From NCBI GenBank assembly GCA_902727915.1, contig CACVAU010000036.1, forward strand, positions 1 to 33,627: DNA of 33,627 nucleotides. The letters are read 5' to 3'. Of this stretch, positions 25,841 through 33,451 are shown in pieces; within the stretch, counting starts at the first letter, position 1, and the number at the start of each line of letters is the position of its first letter. The stretch is from an uncultured Sulfurovum sp. Lineage in GTDB: Bacteria; Campylobacterota; Campylobacteria; Campylobacterales; Sulfurovaceae. The position numbers and the translations under genes were made by a program. The notes below the pieces were generated by a model. That model saw only the letters and a list, made by a program, of their open reading frames with translations, had not been told where the DNA came from and searched no databases.

Positions 25841-28114
25841 ATGAAAAAATATGTGGATTTTTTACAAAAGTTTCGTTGGTTTATAGCAATTGGTGTTCCG
25901 TTAATTGTGTTGGCATTGGCATCTAACTTGAAGCAGGTAGAGATGGATGGAAGCTATCGGATTTGGTTTGGAGAAGACTCTAAAACTCTAACAGACTATG
26001 ATAAGTTTAGAAAAACATTTGGTAATGATGATGGGATAGTCATTGTTTTTCAAGATAAAGAGGGAATTTTTACAAAAAAAGCTTTAGAGAGTATTGATAA
26101 CATTACTGAAGCTTTGTGGAAAACCAAGTACATTGCACGGGTTGACTCTTTAACGAACTATCAATATGTTCATGGGAGTGATGAAGACCCTGATGATATT
26201 ATTGTCGAAAATTTTATTAAGAATATTGAGCATGCTACACCAGCGTATTTGGCTGAGCGTAAAAAGATTGCGACTTCCGATCCATTGGTACTTGATTCAT
26301 TTATTTCTAAAGATGGAACAACGACGATGATATCGGCACGGTTAACCCCAAAGGTGAATGATGGAAGCGATAAAAGTTTAGAGATTATGGACTATGTTGA
26401 TGCCATTTTAGCACCTGAGATAGAACGAACAGGGTATAAATATTGGATTAATGGAGGACCAGCATTAAATAAAGCGTTTACAGTTATTGGGACGAATGAT
26501 GCGATGACTTTTACTCCTTTGGTATTAATTGCATCAGCTTTGTTGTTGTTCTTTTTATTTCGTCGTGTTTCAGGGGCGTTGATTCCTTTGGGGATTGTTA
26601 TTTTAACCTTTATCACGGTACTTTCAGTACAAGTTTTGCTTGGTTATAAATTAAATAATTTTACAGCGAATTTACCTGTTTTTGTGGTTGCTATTGGTAT
26701 AGCTGATGCCGTACATGTGTATACGGTTTGGTTACTGCATAGACGTGAGGGTGATAAGACAGAATTGGCTGTTCTAAAAAGTGTGGAGAAAAACTTTTTA
26801 CCAATCCTTCTTACTTCTATTACCACAGCCATTGGATTTGCAACGTTAACTATTTCAGAAGTCATTCCTATTTTCACTTTGGGAATTGCCACAGCATCAG
26901 GGGCAATTTTAGCATTTATAATCTCAGTGCTGTGGATGCCCACGGTTTTACTCTTGTTGAAAAAACCCATACAACAACAAAGTGTTGAAGTTAAAACCAA
27001 TTCTTGGGGTATTGGTTATGGTAAATTTATTGTTGAAAATAATAAAAAAATTGTTTGGAGCAGTTTGACAGTTTTTTCATTTTTAGCCCTTGGAATAATG
27101 CATGTGAAGGTTGATTCAAATACCATTCGTTATTTTGACAAAGAGGTTGAGATACGCAAAACAGCTGAATTTACGATGGCACATTTAACTGGTCCAATGG
27201 CATATGAGATTGTGGTTGATTCTGGTCAACAACATGGGATTAAAGAGCCAGAATTTATGAAAACAGTTGAACGCTTTTATACTGAGTTCCATGAAGCTTT
27301 TCCAGAGGTTAGACATTTGGCTTCCTTGATGGATACGGTTAAACGTTTTAACAAAGTAGTGGACAATAAAGAGGTAATCCCCGATAGTAGAGAGTTAATT
27401 GCACAGTATCTTTTACTTTACTCTCTGTCACTTCCTCAGGGAATGGAGATAAATGATAAAATGGATATTGATGAGCGTAAACTTCGTGTGACTGGTCAGA
27501 TGGACATTGTAGATACTTCTAAAGATTTGGAAATGATAGCTTACATAGAAAACTGGTGGAAAAAAACAGCTTATTCTGCAACAGTTGAAGGTCAAACTTA
27601 TATGTTTGCACACATGCAAAAAGATGTGACCAATACACTTATTTATTCACTTTCATTGGCGATTGTCTTAGTCAGTTTTGTGATGATGCTTATTTTTAGA
27701 CGTTTGAAATTGATTTGGGTATTTATTTTACCAAATATTTTGCCTGTGATTTTAGTTGTTGGTCTGATGGGGTGGATTGACATTACCATTGACATAGGGG
27801 TGGCGATTGCAGGTGCCATTATTATTGGGGTGGCTGTTGATGATACCATTCACTTTTTGGTGAAGTATTTTGATGCACGAAAAAGAGGCTTAAGTATGGA
27901 AGATACGTTTGATGAGGTTTTGAAGTATGCAGGAAAAGCCATTCTCTTTACGACCATTATTTTATCTGTGGCATTTTCATTGTTTGCTTTTTCAGAATTT
28001 TCTCCGAATCAAAACTTTGGTATTGTGACAGCGTTTGCATTACTAATTGCCTTTGTTGTAGACTTACTGTTACTTCCTGCTTTGCTTTCTTTGGCTGATA
28101 AAGAGGGCAAATAA
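25841..28114 (+). CDS. MMPL/RND-superfamily transporter (COG1033 type)
   Basis: 757 residues in the classic two-fold RND layout: TM1 at about 13-30, a periplasmic domain, TM2-6 at about 225-380, TM7 near 400, a second periplasmic domain and TM8-12 from about 600. The membrane motifs are GIADAVHVY near 285 and GVAVDDTIHF near 662; the paired acidic residues are expected to relay protons. Length and topology fit hydrophobic-molecule exporters (MMPL, HpnN-like) rather than AcrB drug pumps of 1000 or more residues. GGGAAG lies before the ATG. With the LolA-like and barrel proteins just upstream, it forms an apparent trans-envelope export route; the substrate is unknown. Confidence 0.9.
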   Translation: MKKYVDFLQKFRWFIAIGVPLIVLALASNLKQVEMDGSYRIWFGEDSKTLTDYDKFRKTFGNDDGIVIVFQDKEGIFTKKALESIDNITEALWKTKYIARVDSLTNYQYVHGSDEDPDDIIVENFIKNIEHATPAYLAERKKIATSDPLVLDSFISKDGTTTMISARLTPKVNDGSDKSLEIMDYVDAILAPEIERTGYKYWINGGPALNKAFTVIGTNDAMTFTPLVLIASALLLFFLFRRVSGALIPLGIVILTFITVLSVQVLLGYKLNNFTANLPVFVVAIGIADAVHVYTVWLLHRREGDKTELAVLKSVEKNFLPILLTSITTAIGFATLTISEVIPIFTLGIATASGAILAFIISVLWMPTVLLLLKKPIQQQSVEVKTNSWGIGYGKFIVENNKKIVWSSLTVFSFLALGIMHVKVDSNTIRYFDKEVEIRKTAEFTMAHLTGPMAYEIVVDSGQQHGIKEPEFMKTVERFYTEFHEAFPEVRHLASLMDTVKRFNKVVDNKEVIPDSRELIAQYLLLYSLSLPQGMEINDKMDIDERKLRVTGQMDIVDTSKDLEMIAYIENWWKKTAYSATVEGQTYMFAHMQKDVTNTLIYSLSLAIVLVSFVMMLIFRRLKLIWVFILPNILPVILVVGLMGWIDITIDIGVAIAGAIIIGVAVDDTIHFLVKYFDARKRGLSMEDTFDEVLKYAGKAILFTTIILSVAFSLFAFSEFSPNQNFGIVTAFALLIAFVVDLLLLPALLSLADKEGK

Positions 28115-28129
28115 TCCACAGTTTGATGC

Positions 28130-28135
28130 TATAAT
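28130..28135 (+). promoter_or_regulatory. extended -10 promoter of the DUF4139 gene
   Basis: TGC-TATAAT matches the extended -10 seen before leuS. It lies 16 bases after the transporter stop and about 28 bases before the next ATG, so the following gene has its own promoter. Confidence 0.65.
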
Positions 28136-28162
28136 AATCCTTTATTAAAAAAAGGATTTACC

Positions 28163-29557
28163 ATGCATAAAATAATTTATTCATCCCTTCTTCTTTCAAC
28201 ATTTGTTTTGGCAAATGTTGTGGTACCCTCGACTGGTTCAGATCTTAAAATCACCATTTATAATAAGAGTAAAGCCTTTATCCATGATACCCGTGAAGTG
28301 ACGCTTCAAGCTGGTAAACAAAAACTTGTTTATGAAGGAGTTCCTTCGTCAGTTATTACGGAATCAGTTGTGCCTACTTTTACAGGTTTAGCAACTAAAC
28401 TTTATTCTCAAAATTATATTTATGACCTTATCTCTTTAAAGTCGATGTTAGCAAAAAGTATTAATCAAGAGGTTTCATTTTATAGTAATGAGAAAGAACC
28501 GACTTTAAATAAAGGGATACTGCTTTCATCGACACCAAAAGTAATGATAAAAGAAAAGCGTACAGGTAAGATTTTTAGTCTTAACAGTGCGACACAAGTA
28601 ATTTTTGAGAAAGTTCCTAAGAACATGATTACGAAGCCGAGTTTGATTTGGAATATGGAGGCTAAAGTAGGAGGAAAGATGGGAATAGATTTGAAGTATT
28701 TGGCAGGGGCTATCTCGTGGAAGAGTGACTATGTGGTGAATATGAAGAAAGATACCTTGGACTTGAAAGGTTGGATTACGGTAAAAAATGATTCAGGTGT
28801 TGCGTATGAAAATGCACAAATTACTTGTTTAGCTGGTGACATTAATATGATGCCAGAGCCTTCAAGGTATCGTGAAAATCTAGTTTATGGTGCTTCCATG
28901 CCTACTGCTATGATGGAACGAAATTTGGTGAAAGAAGAGTCATTTTCAGGGTACCATATTTATAAAATTCCTTTTAGAGAAACCATTGCAAATAAAGAGC
29001 AAAAACAGATTTCTTTTATAGCGCAAAATGAAGTCAAATATCAGCAATATGGACAGTATATTAATAACTATTTTGAAAAAGGGGCAGAACAACAATTACA
29101 GTTTAGTAATATTATAGAGTTTGAGAATAAAAAAGAGAATAATATGGGGATGGCTTTACCTTCAGGGGTGATGCGTATGTATCAAAAAGACAGCAGTGGT
29201 GAAACACATTTTATAGGCGAGTCAAGGGTGGAAAATATTCCAGAGGATGAAAATGTTACGTTGACTGTAGGCACACTTTTTGATGCTGTTGGAGAAAAAA
29301 TAGTGAGTAAGTATGTGGCTAAGAAGCATCATAAAAATGTGGAAACGACTTATACTGTTCGTAATCAGGGAAAAGAGCCATTGCTGTTGAGGTTAGAAGA
29401 AAATATTCCTGTATATGGGAATGATATTAGCCTTAAAACATCGTGTCAAGATAATTGTTCGGTGAAGAAAAAAAGTGCTTTTGTACGTGAGTTTAGCATT
29501 AAATTAGCGCCTAAGGAGAAATATAGGTTCACTTCGGAGTTTGAGGTGAATTATTAG
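28163..29557 (+). CDS. DUF4139-family exported protein
   Basis: 464 residues. A signal peptide ends near residue 17 (FVLA-N). The beta-rich mature protein carries the DUF4139 signature YLAGAISWKSDYVVNM, LKGWITVKNDSGVAYENA and CLAGDIN, with C-terminal NVETTYTVRNQGKEPLLLRL and a final EVNY strand. Members of the family are secreted or periplasmic and of unknown function; none has a defined active site. A CQDNC pair near 432-436 may form a disulfide. The gene has its own promoter and AAAGGA ribosome-binding site. Confidence 0.88.
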   Translation: MHKIIYSSLLLSTFVLANVVVPSTGSDLKITIYNKSKAFIHDTREVTLQAGKQKLVYEGVPSSVITESVVPTFTGLATKLYSQNYIYDLISLKSMLAKSINQEVSFYSNEKEPTLNKGILLSSTPKVMIKEKRTGKIFSLNSATQVIFEKVPKNMITKPSLIWNMEAKVGGKMGIDLKYLAGAISWKSDYVVNMKKDTLDLKGWITVKNDSGVAYENAQITCLAGDINMMPEPSRYRENLVYGASMPTAMMERNLVKEESFSGYHIYKIPFRETIANKEQKQISFIAQNEVKYQQYGQYINNYFEKGAEQQLQFSNIIEFENKKENNMGMALPSGVMRMYQKDSSGETHFIGESRVENIPEDENVTLTVGTLFDAVGEKIVSKYVAKKHHKNVETTYTVRNQGKEPLLLRLEENIPVYGNDISLKTSCQDNCSVKKKSAFVREFSIKLAPKEKYRFTSEFEVNY

Positions 29558-29558
29558 A

Positions 29559-29564
29559 TATAAT
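29559..29564 (+). promoter_or_regulatory. -10 box for the PhyH-family gene
   Basis: TTAGA-TATAAT-AAT lies immediately after the DUF4139 stop and 30 bases before the next ATG; AAAAAGG follows as ribosome-binding site. Confidence 0.45.
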
Positions 29565-29594
29565 AATAACTTACTTTTATAAAAAGGCTTACTT

Positions 29595-30377
29595 ATGAAA
29601 TTAACTCAAACACAGGTTGATGAGTTTAAGCACAATGGATTTTTAGTTTTACCTAATTTTCTTGACAGTACTTCTTGTCAAGCTATTTTAGAGGTTGCTC
29701 TAAGCCATTTGAAACATAAGATTGAACCCATAGAGAGTGAGATTGACTATGATGGCAAGTCTCAGGAGTATCGTACCGATGTATTAGACTATTCGAGTAT
29801 AGAAGAAAAAAGCGTTTTAACCGTTAGACGTTTAAGACAAGTTTATGATCGAGACATCTTGTTTAAAAATTGGATGGAAAATAAAAAAATTCGCCCAATG
29901 CTTAGACAGCTTTTAGAAGATGAGGTTGTTTTAATCACAGCACATCATAATTCTATTATGACCAAAGTCCCAAGATATAGTACAGAGACGGCATGGCATC
30001 AAGATAGACGTTACTGGTCCTACAGTAATGATAACTTAGTGAGTGTATGGTTGGCTTTAGGGGAAGAAAATGCTCAGAATGGTGCTTTAGACTTTATTCC
30101 TAGTAGTCATAAGATGACTTTTTCTAAAGATCAATTTGGTAAAAAAGAGTATTTTAAAGAAGAGAATGAAAAAAATAGAGCATTGATTAAAAAAAAATAT
30201 AGTACTTTTTTAAAGGCTGGAGATATTGTTTTATTTCACAGTAAACTTTTACATCGAGCGAATAAAAATAGTACGTTAAAGACAAAAATTTCATTTGTTT
30301 ATACCGTAAAAGCTAAGAAGACAAAGGCAGTAAAAGGGAGTCGTTCTGCACAATATAGAGAAATTTTATTGGATTAG
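29595..30377 (+). CDS. phytanoyl-CoA dioxygenase (PhyH) family Fe(II)/2-oxoglutarate oxygenase
   Basis: 260 residues, cytoplasmic. The N-terminal FKHNGFLVLPNFLD is the usual PhyH entry helix and strand. Iron ligands: His135 and Asp137 in AWHQDRRYW, distal His220 in LFHSKLLHRANKN. WLALGEENAQNGALDFIPSSHK is the conserved core. The family hydroxylates acyl-CoA, amino acids, nucleotides or natural products; no substrate can be inferred here. The Arg that normally binds the 2-oxoglutarate carboxylate, 11 residues after the distal His, is Lys231. It is flanked by DUF4139 and thioredoxin genes without obvious functional link. Confidence 0.9.
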   Translation: MKLTQTQVDEFKHNGFLVLPNFLDSTSCQAILEVALSHLKHKIEPIESEIDYDGKSQEYRTDVLDYSSIEEKSVLTVRRLRQVYDRDILFKNWMENKKIRPMLRQLLEDEVVLITAHHNSIMTKVPRYSTETAWHQDRRYWSYSNDNLVSVWLALGEENAQNGALDFIPSSHKMTFSKDQFGKKEYFKEENEKNRALIKKKYSTFLKAGDIVLFHSKLLHRANKNSTLKTKISFVYTVKAKKTKAVKGSRSAQYREILLD

Positions 30378-30379
30378 AC

Positions 30380-30462
30380 TTGACAATTAGTCCGATATGA
30401 GGTATAAATCGTTCACTTTAGATTGTCTGATATATAATCTATAAACATAATTAATGTATACT
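30380..30462 (+). promoter_or_regulatory. multiple promoters upstream of the first thioredoxin gene
   Basis: TTGACA (30380-30385), 17 bases, TATAAA (30403-30408) is the best -35/-10 pair in the window. Two further -10 boxes follow: TATAAT at 30433-30438 and TATACT at 30457-30462. GACAAT (30382-30387) and ATTGTC (30422-30427) form a small inverted repeat around the first -10. Several start points would fit a gene needed under different redox conditions. Confidence 0.6.
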
Positions 30463-30499
30463 ATGACATTAAAAATTAAAAATTAAGGAACAAAACAAT

Positions 30500-30820
30500 A
30501 TGGGTAAATATATTGACTTAACACAAGAAAACTTTGAGGCAACAATCGCTGAAGGCGTTACAATGGTAGACTTTTGGGCTCCATGGTGTGGACCTTGTAG
30601 AATGATTGCTCCAGTAGTTGAAGAATTAGCTGAAGATTTTGAAAATAAAGCTAAAATTTGTAAAGTAAATACAGATGAGCAACAAGAGATTTCTGTTAAA
30701 TATGGAATTAGATCAATTCCAGCTATTCTTTTCTTTAAAAATGGTGAGCTAGTAGACCAAGTAGTTGGTGCAGCTTCAAAAGATGTATTTACTGAAAAAA
30801 TCAACGCTCAATTAGCGTAA
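30500..30820 (+). CDS. trxA: thioredoxin
   Basis: 106 residues. Active site WCGPC with Cys30 and Cys33, cis-Pro in GIRSIPAI, and VDFWAPWCGPC strand: canonical thioredoxin of the cytosol, reduced by TrxB and passing electrons to ribonucleotide reductase, peroxiredoxins and others. TTAAGGAA is its ribosome-binding site. A strong terminator follows, so it is a monocistronic unit, while trxB starts its own transcript. Confidence 0.95.
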   Translation: MGKYIDLTQENFEATIAEGVTMVDFWAPWCGPCRMIAPVVEELAEDFENKAKICKVNTDEQQEISVKYGIRSIPAILFFKNGELVDQVVGAASKDVFTEKINAQLA

Positions 30821-30826
30821 TTTCTT

Positions 30827-30870
30827 ATTCCTACGGATTCACGTAGGAATATTCCTCTTTCTTCTTTCTT
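30827..30870 (+). terminator. Rho-independent terminator of trxA
   Basis: ATTCCTACG (30827-30835) and CGTAGGAAT (30842-30850) form a perfect 9-bp stem with a 6-base loop, followed by a pyrimidine-rich tail with many T residues. It is the clearest intrinsic terminator in the window. Confidence 0.75.
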
Positions 30871-30950
30871 TCTAAACAAAATCTTTATATAAATTATATA
30901 AACTACGACAGCGTTTTTATAAAAATTTATTAACCATAAGGAATATTAAT

Positions 30951-31892
30951 ATGCTTGATTGTGCAATTATTGGTGGAGGACCAGCTGGTCTTACGGCTGG
31001 GCTTTATGCCACACGTGGTGGTCTTCAAAATGTAACACTATTTGACTCAGGTGTTCTTGGTGGACAAATTACAAAAAGTTCAGAAATTGAAAATTATCCT
31101 GGTTTTTTTGATAGCTCTAAAACAGGTTTAGACTTCATGGAGGGCTGGAAAGAGCAATGTTTCGCTTTTGGTTTAAAACATGAATTTAAACAAGTAGAAC
31201 GTGTTGAAAAAACAGGTGAACATTTTACCCTTCATATTGAAGGTGCTAAAAAGGTTGAAGCATTGACCGTTATTGTGGCTACAGGTTCAACACCAAAACG
31301 TGCAGGATTTAATGGAGAAGATGAGTTCTTTGGAAGAGGTGTTTCAACATGTGCAACCTGTGATGGGTTCTTTTATAAAGATAAACCAGTAACCGTACTT
31401 GGTGGAGGTGATACAGCCTTAGAAGAAGCATTTTTCCTTTCAAATATTTGTTCAGATGTTTATGTTGTACATAGAAGAGATGAATTTAGAGCTGCACCTC
31501 CTACATTAGACAGAGCCTTGAGAAAAGAAAATATCCATTTAGTTCCTAATGCTGTTATTGACGAAGCCTATGGTGGAATGATGGGTCTTGATGGTGTAAA
31601 GATTAAAAATACCAATAGCAATGAAATTACAGACATGAGCAATACAGGACTCTTTGTTTTTGTAGGGCTAAATGTTAACAATGGTGTACTTAAAGATGAA
31701 AACGGTGAATTTATTTGTGACATGAATGATAGAGGTCAAGTTATTGTAAATTTAAATATGAACACTTCTGTTAAAGGTCTTTTTGTTGCAGGTGACCTAC
31801 GTATTGATGCACCTAAACAAGTTGTTTCAGCTGCTGGTGATGGGTCTATTGCTGCGTTACAAGTCATCTCTTACCTTCAAGAGTTGGCTTAA
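30951..31892 (+). CDS. trxB: thioredoxin reductase
   Basis: 313 residues, normal for the low-molecular-weight class. FAD motif GGGPAG at 8-13, redox pair CATC at 134-137, NADPH motif GGGDTALEEA with HRRDEFRA from residue 174, which fits NADPH rather than ferredoxin as donor. The C-terminal FAD motif is FVAGDLR. It reduces thioredoxin. TAAGGAA precedes the ATG. The next thioredoxin gene starts one base after its stop, so the pair is co-expressed. Confidence 0.96.
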   Translation: MLDCAIIGGGPAGLTAGLYATRGGLQNVTLFDSGVLGGQITKSSEIENYPGFFDSSKTGLDFMEGWKEQCFAFGLKHEFKQVERVEKTGEHFTLHIEGAKKVEALTVIVATGSTPKRAGFNGEDEFFGRGVSTCATCDGFFYKDKPVTVLGGGDTALEEAFFLSNICSDVYVVHRRDEFRAAPPTLDRALRKENIHLVPNAVIDEAYGGMMGLDGVKIKNTNSNEITDMSNTGLFVFVGLNVNNGVLKDENGEFICDMNDRGQVIVNLNMNTSVKGLFVAGDLRIDAPKQVVSAAGDGSIAALQVISYLQELA

Positions 31893-31893
31893 T

Positions 31894-32220
31894 ATGTCTA
31901 AGGTTATTGAATTAACAGAAGAAAATTTCGATGAGCTTGTGATTAACGCAGAACTTCCTGTCTTAGTAGACTTTTGGGCTGAATGGTGTGGTCCTTGTCG
32001 ATCTATTAATCCACTTATTGATGAACTCTCTATTAAGTACGAAGGACAGCTTGTTGTGGGAAAAGTAAATGCCGATGAGCAACAAGGTCTTGTAGCCAAA
32101 TATGGTATTAGATCTGTTCCTACGCTCTATTTTGTTAAAGATGGAGAGCCAAAAGAGAAGTTTTCTGGCTCTGAGAGCCGTGAGAATTATATTGAAGTTA
32201 TTGAAGCGTTGATTGCTTAG
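31894..32220 (+). CDS. second thioredoxin, coupled to trxB
   Basis: 108 residues from the ATG at 31894; an open frame extends 37 codons upstream but lies inside trxB. Active site WCGPC (Cys32, Cys35), cis-Pro in GIRSVPTL. It differs from the first thioredoxin in WAEWCGPC instead of WAPWCGPC and in a more acidic C-terminus, and resembles the third copy more closely. The one-base gap to trxB implies translational coupling, making it a likely main partner of that reductase. Confidence 0.93.
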   Translation: MSKVIELTEENFDELVINAELPVLVDFWAEWCGPCRSINPLIDELSIKYEGQLVVGKVNADEQQGLVAKYGIRSVPTLYFVKDGEPKEKFSGSESRENYIEVIEALIA

Positions 32221-32235
32221 AGAATTTAAAGAAGC

Positions 32236-32658
32236 ATGAATGATTTAGAGAAAAAAATTCAACATATTAATAGCTTAATAAGTTCACAGCTTTGGTTTGA
32301 TTTTGAAGTACACGCTTGTTCAAGGCAGACAGTAAAAATACTTGGGGGTCTTGATTTATTATCAAATAAGCATGATTTAGAAATAGTGTTTAAAGAAGTG
32401 TTTTTTGTATCTTGTCCCATGGAATGGAAAAGTGATACGAGTTTAACTGTTCTCTCTATTATAGAAGGAGATAGAAAATTGGAAATAAATAAACATTTTC
32501 AAGTTGAACAGGAGCATATTTTATTTGAATTTTTAGCTGAAGATTACGATAAAGATTTTTCTTGCATTCTATCAGCTAAATTTGTTGATTATATCATTCC
32601 TGAGTCAAGTATTTTAGAGATTAATGCTTGTAATATTACACTTGATACAAATATATAA
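32236..32658 (+). CDS. hypothetical protein between two thioredoxin genes
   Basis: 140 residues, no signal peptide or membrane helix. I do not recognise it. It has an N-terminal helix (MNDLEKKIQHINSLI) and then mostly alternating beta-type sequence, with four cysteines (in HACSR, VSCPM, FSCIL, NACNI). AAAGAAG lies before the ATG, 15 bases after the second thioredoxin, and the third thioredoxin follows 41 bases later, so it is probably in the same transcript. It could be a redox client or partner of the thioredoxins, but this is inferred only from position and cysteine content. Confidence 0.65.
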   Translation: MNDLEKKIQHINSLISSQLWFDFEVHACSRQTVKILGGLDLLSNKHDLEIVFKEVFFVSCPMEWKSDTSLTVLSIIEGDRKLEINKHFQVEQEHILFEFLAEDYDKDFSCILSAKFVDYIIPESSILEINACNITLDTNI

Positions 32659-32664
32659 TTAGGA

Positions 32665-32670
32665 TATACT
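32665..32670 (+). promoter_or_regulatory. -10 box for the third thioredoxin gene
   Basis: AGGA-TATACT-TTTTAG is 30 bases before the ATG and just after the stop of the hypothetical gene; AAAAAGGA follows as ribosome-binding site. It may allow separate expression. Confidence 0.35.
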
Positions 32671-32699
32671 TTTTAGCATTAAAATAAAAAGGATAAAAA

Positions 32700-33023
32700 A
32701 TGAGTAATGTAATTGAATTAAGAGACGATAATTTTGATGAAGTTGTGATGAATACAAGTTCACTAGTTATGGTAGATTTTTGGGCTGAGTGGTGTGGACC
32801 TTGTAAGATGATTGATCCAATAATAAAAGTGTTGGCAGAGGAGTATGAGGGGCAAGTAATAGTTGGAAAAGTTAATGTAGATCTAAACCCAGAAACAGCT
32901 TCTAAATATGGTATTCGAAGTATACCTTCAACATTTTTTTTTAAAGATGGATTGCAAGTAGATGATATAAGAGGAGTAGGCACTAGAAGTTCTTTTCAAT
33001 TAATGTTAGATAAACATCTATAG
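32700..33023 (+). CDS. third thioredoxin
   Basis: 107 residues. WAEWCGPC with Cys32 and Cys35, cis-Pro in GIRSIPST, and the usual N-terminal IELRDDNFDEVV. The partner face is altered: VDLNPETASKYG replaces the usual D-E-Q-Q stretch, and the C-terminus is DIRGVGTRSSFQ instead of VVGA/FSGS. This suggests a different client set or a recent duplicate of the second thioredoxin that has diverged. The codon use is more AT-rich than in the first two copies. Confidence 0.92.
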   Translation: MSNVIELRDDNFDEVVMNTSSLVMVDFWAEWCGPCKMIDPIIKVLAEEYEGQVIVGKVNVDLNPETASKYGIRSIPSTFFFKDGLQVDDIRGVGTRSSFQLMLDKHL

Positions 33024-33062
33024 GTTAGCTTTAGAGAGTAAGTAATTTAAGAGAAGTTAGAA

Positions 33063-33096
33063 TTTAAAAGTATGGAATAAGTTTCATACTTTTAAA
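33063..33096. terminator. bidirectional terminator between thioredoxin and QueF-like genes
   Basis: TTTAAAAGTATGGAA (33063-33077) and TTTCATACTTTTAAA (33082-33096) form a 15-bp stem with one G-U pair and a 4-base loop. The A- and T-rich arms give each strand a T-tract near the 3' side. It includes the stop codon of the minus-strand gene. Confidence 0.65.
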
Positions 33097-33448
33097 CCTG
33101 AAAAACATTCCCCTTAACCACAGGCTCAAAATACTCCCCAAAACTAATACGTTGTTGTATACCACCACGGGCTGTTAAGTCGACAACAACACCTAGGTTA
33201 TGAGTATTAATGGCATCTTCAATTTTTGTATGTATAGTATAAGCAATGTCTTCAGCATTTAAAGTGACGCTTCTAAGTGAGGTAATGTACTTTTTAAAAT
33301 CAAGTAAGTCTATGGTTTCTCCTTGACTGGTAAAATTTAAATAAAGTGTACCTCGGTAGGGTTGACCACTTTGGGCTAAAAATAGCAGTTCTTTTGACGT
33401 ATATTCTATGTTAGTATTTTTTTGAATGTTTACTTTTTTTAAGGTCAT
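33092..33448 (-). CDS. QueF-fold (T-fold) paralogue lacking the reductase catalytic residues
   Basis: 118 residues. The sequence follows the QueF pattern: SGQP-x-x-G-TLYLNF aligns with the CPxTGQPDFG-T region, IDLLDFKKYITSLR with the ESKSLKLY....R motif, AEDIAYTI with FHE-x-x, and VVVDLTARGGI with the final ...FxPRGGI strand. The catalytic Cys (five before the Gln of GQP) is Leu24 and the catalytic Asp is Tyr31; the NADPH motif has Asp47 for Glu and lacks Lys-Ser. It therefore should not reduce preQ0. It starts three bases after the stop of queF, so it is co-transcribed. It may be a partner subunit of QueF, a binding protein, or an enzyme with a new reaction. Identification by eye; I am fairly but not fully sure. 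Confidence 0.6.
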   Translation of the reverse strand: MTLKKVNIQKNTNIEYTSKELLFLAQSGQPYRGTLYLNFTSQGETIDLLDFKKYITSLRSVTLNAEDIAYTIHTKIEDAINTHNLGVVVDLTARGGIQQRISFGEYFEPVVKGNVFQV

Positions 33449-33451
33449 GAT

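Noticed and set aside
28136..28158. Hairpin AATCCTTT/AAAGGATT covering the ribosome-binding site of the DUF4139 gene, possible RNA thermometer or riboswitch
   Set aside because: The promoter at 28130-28135 would start transcription inside the left arm (about 28142), so the full hairpin would not be present in the main transcript.
31783..31893. 37-codon extension of the second thioredoxin
   Set aside because: It lies entirely within the trxB coding region in another frame; the ATG at 31894 gives a standard thioredoxin.
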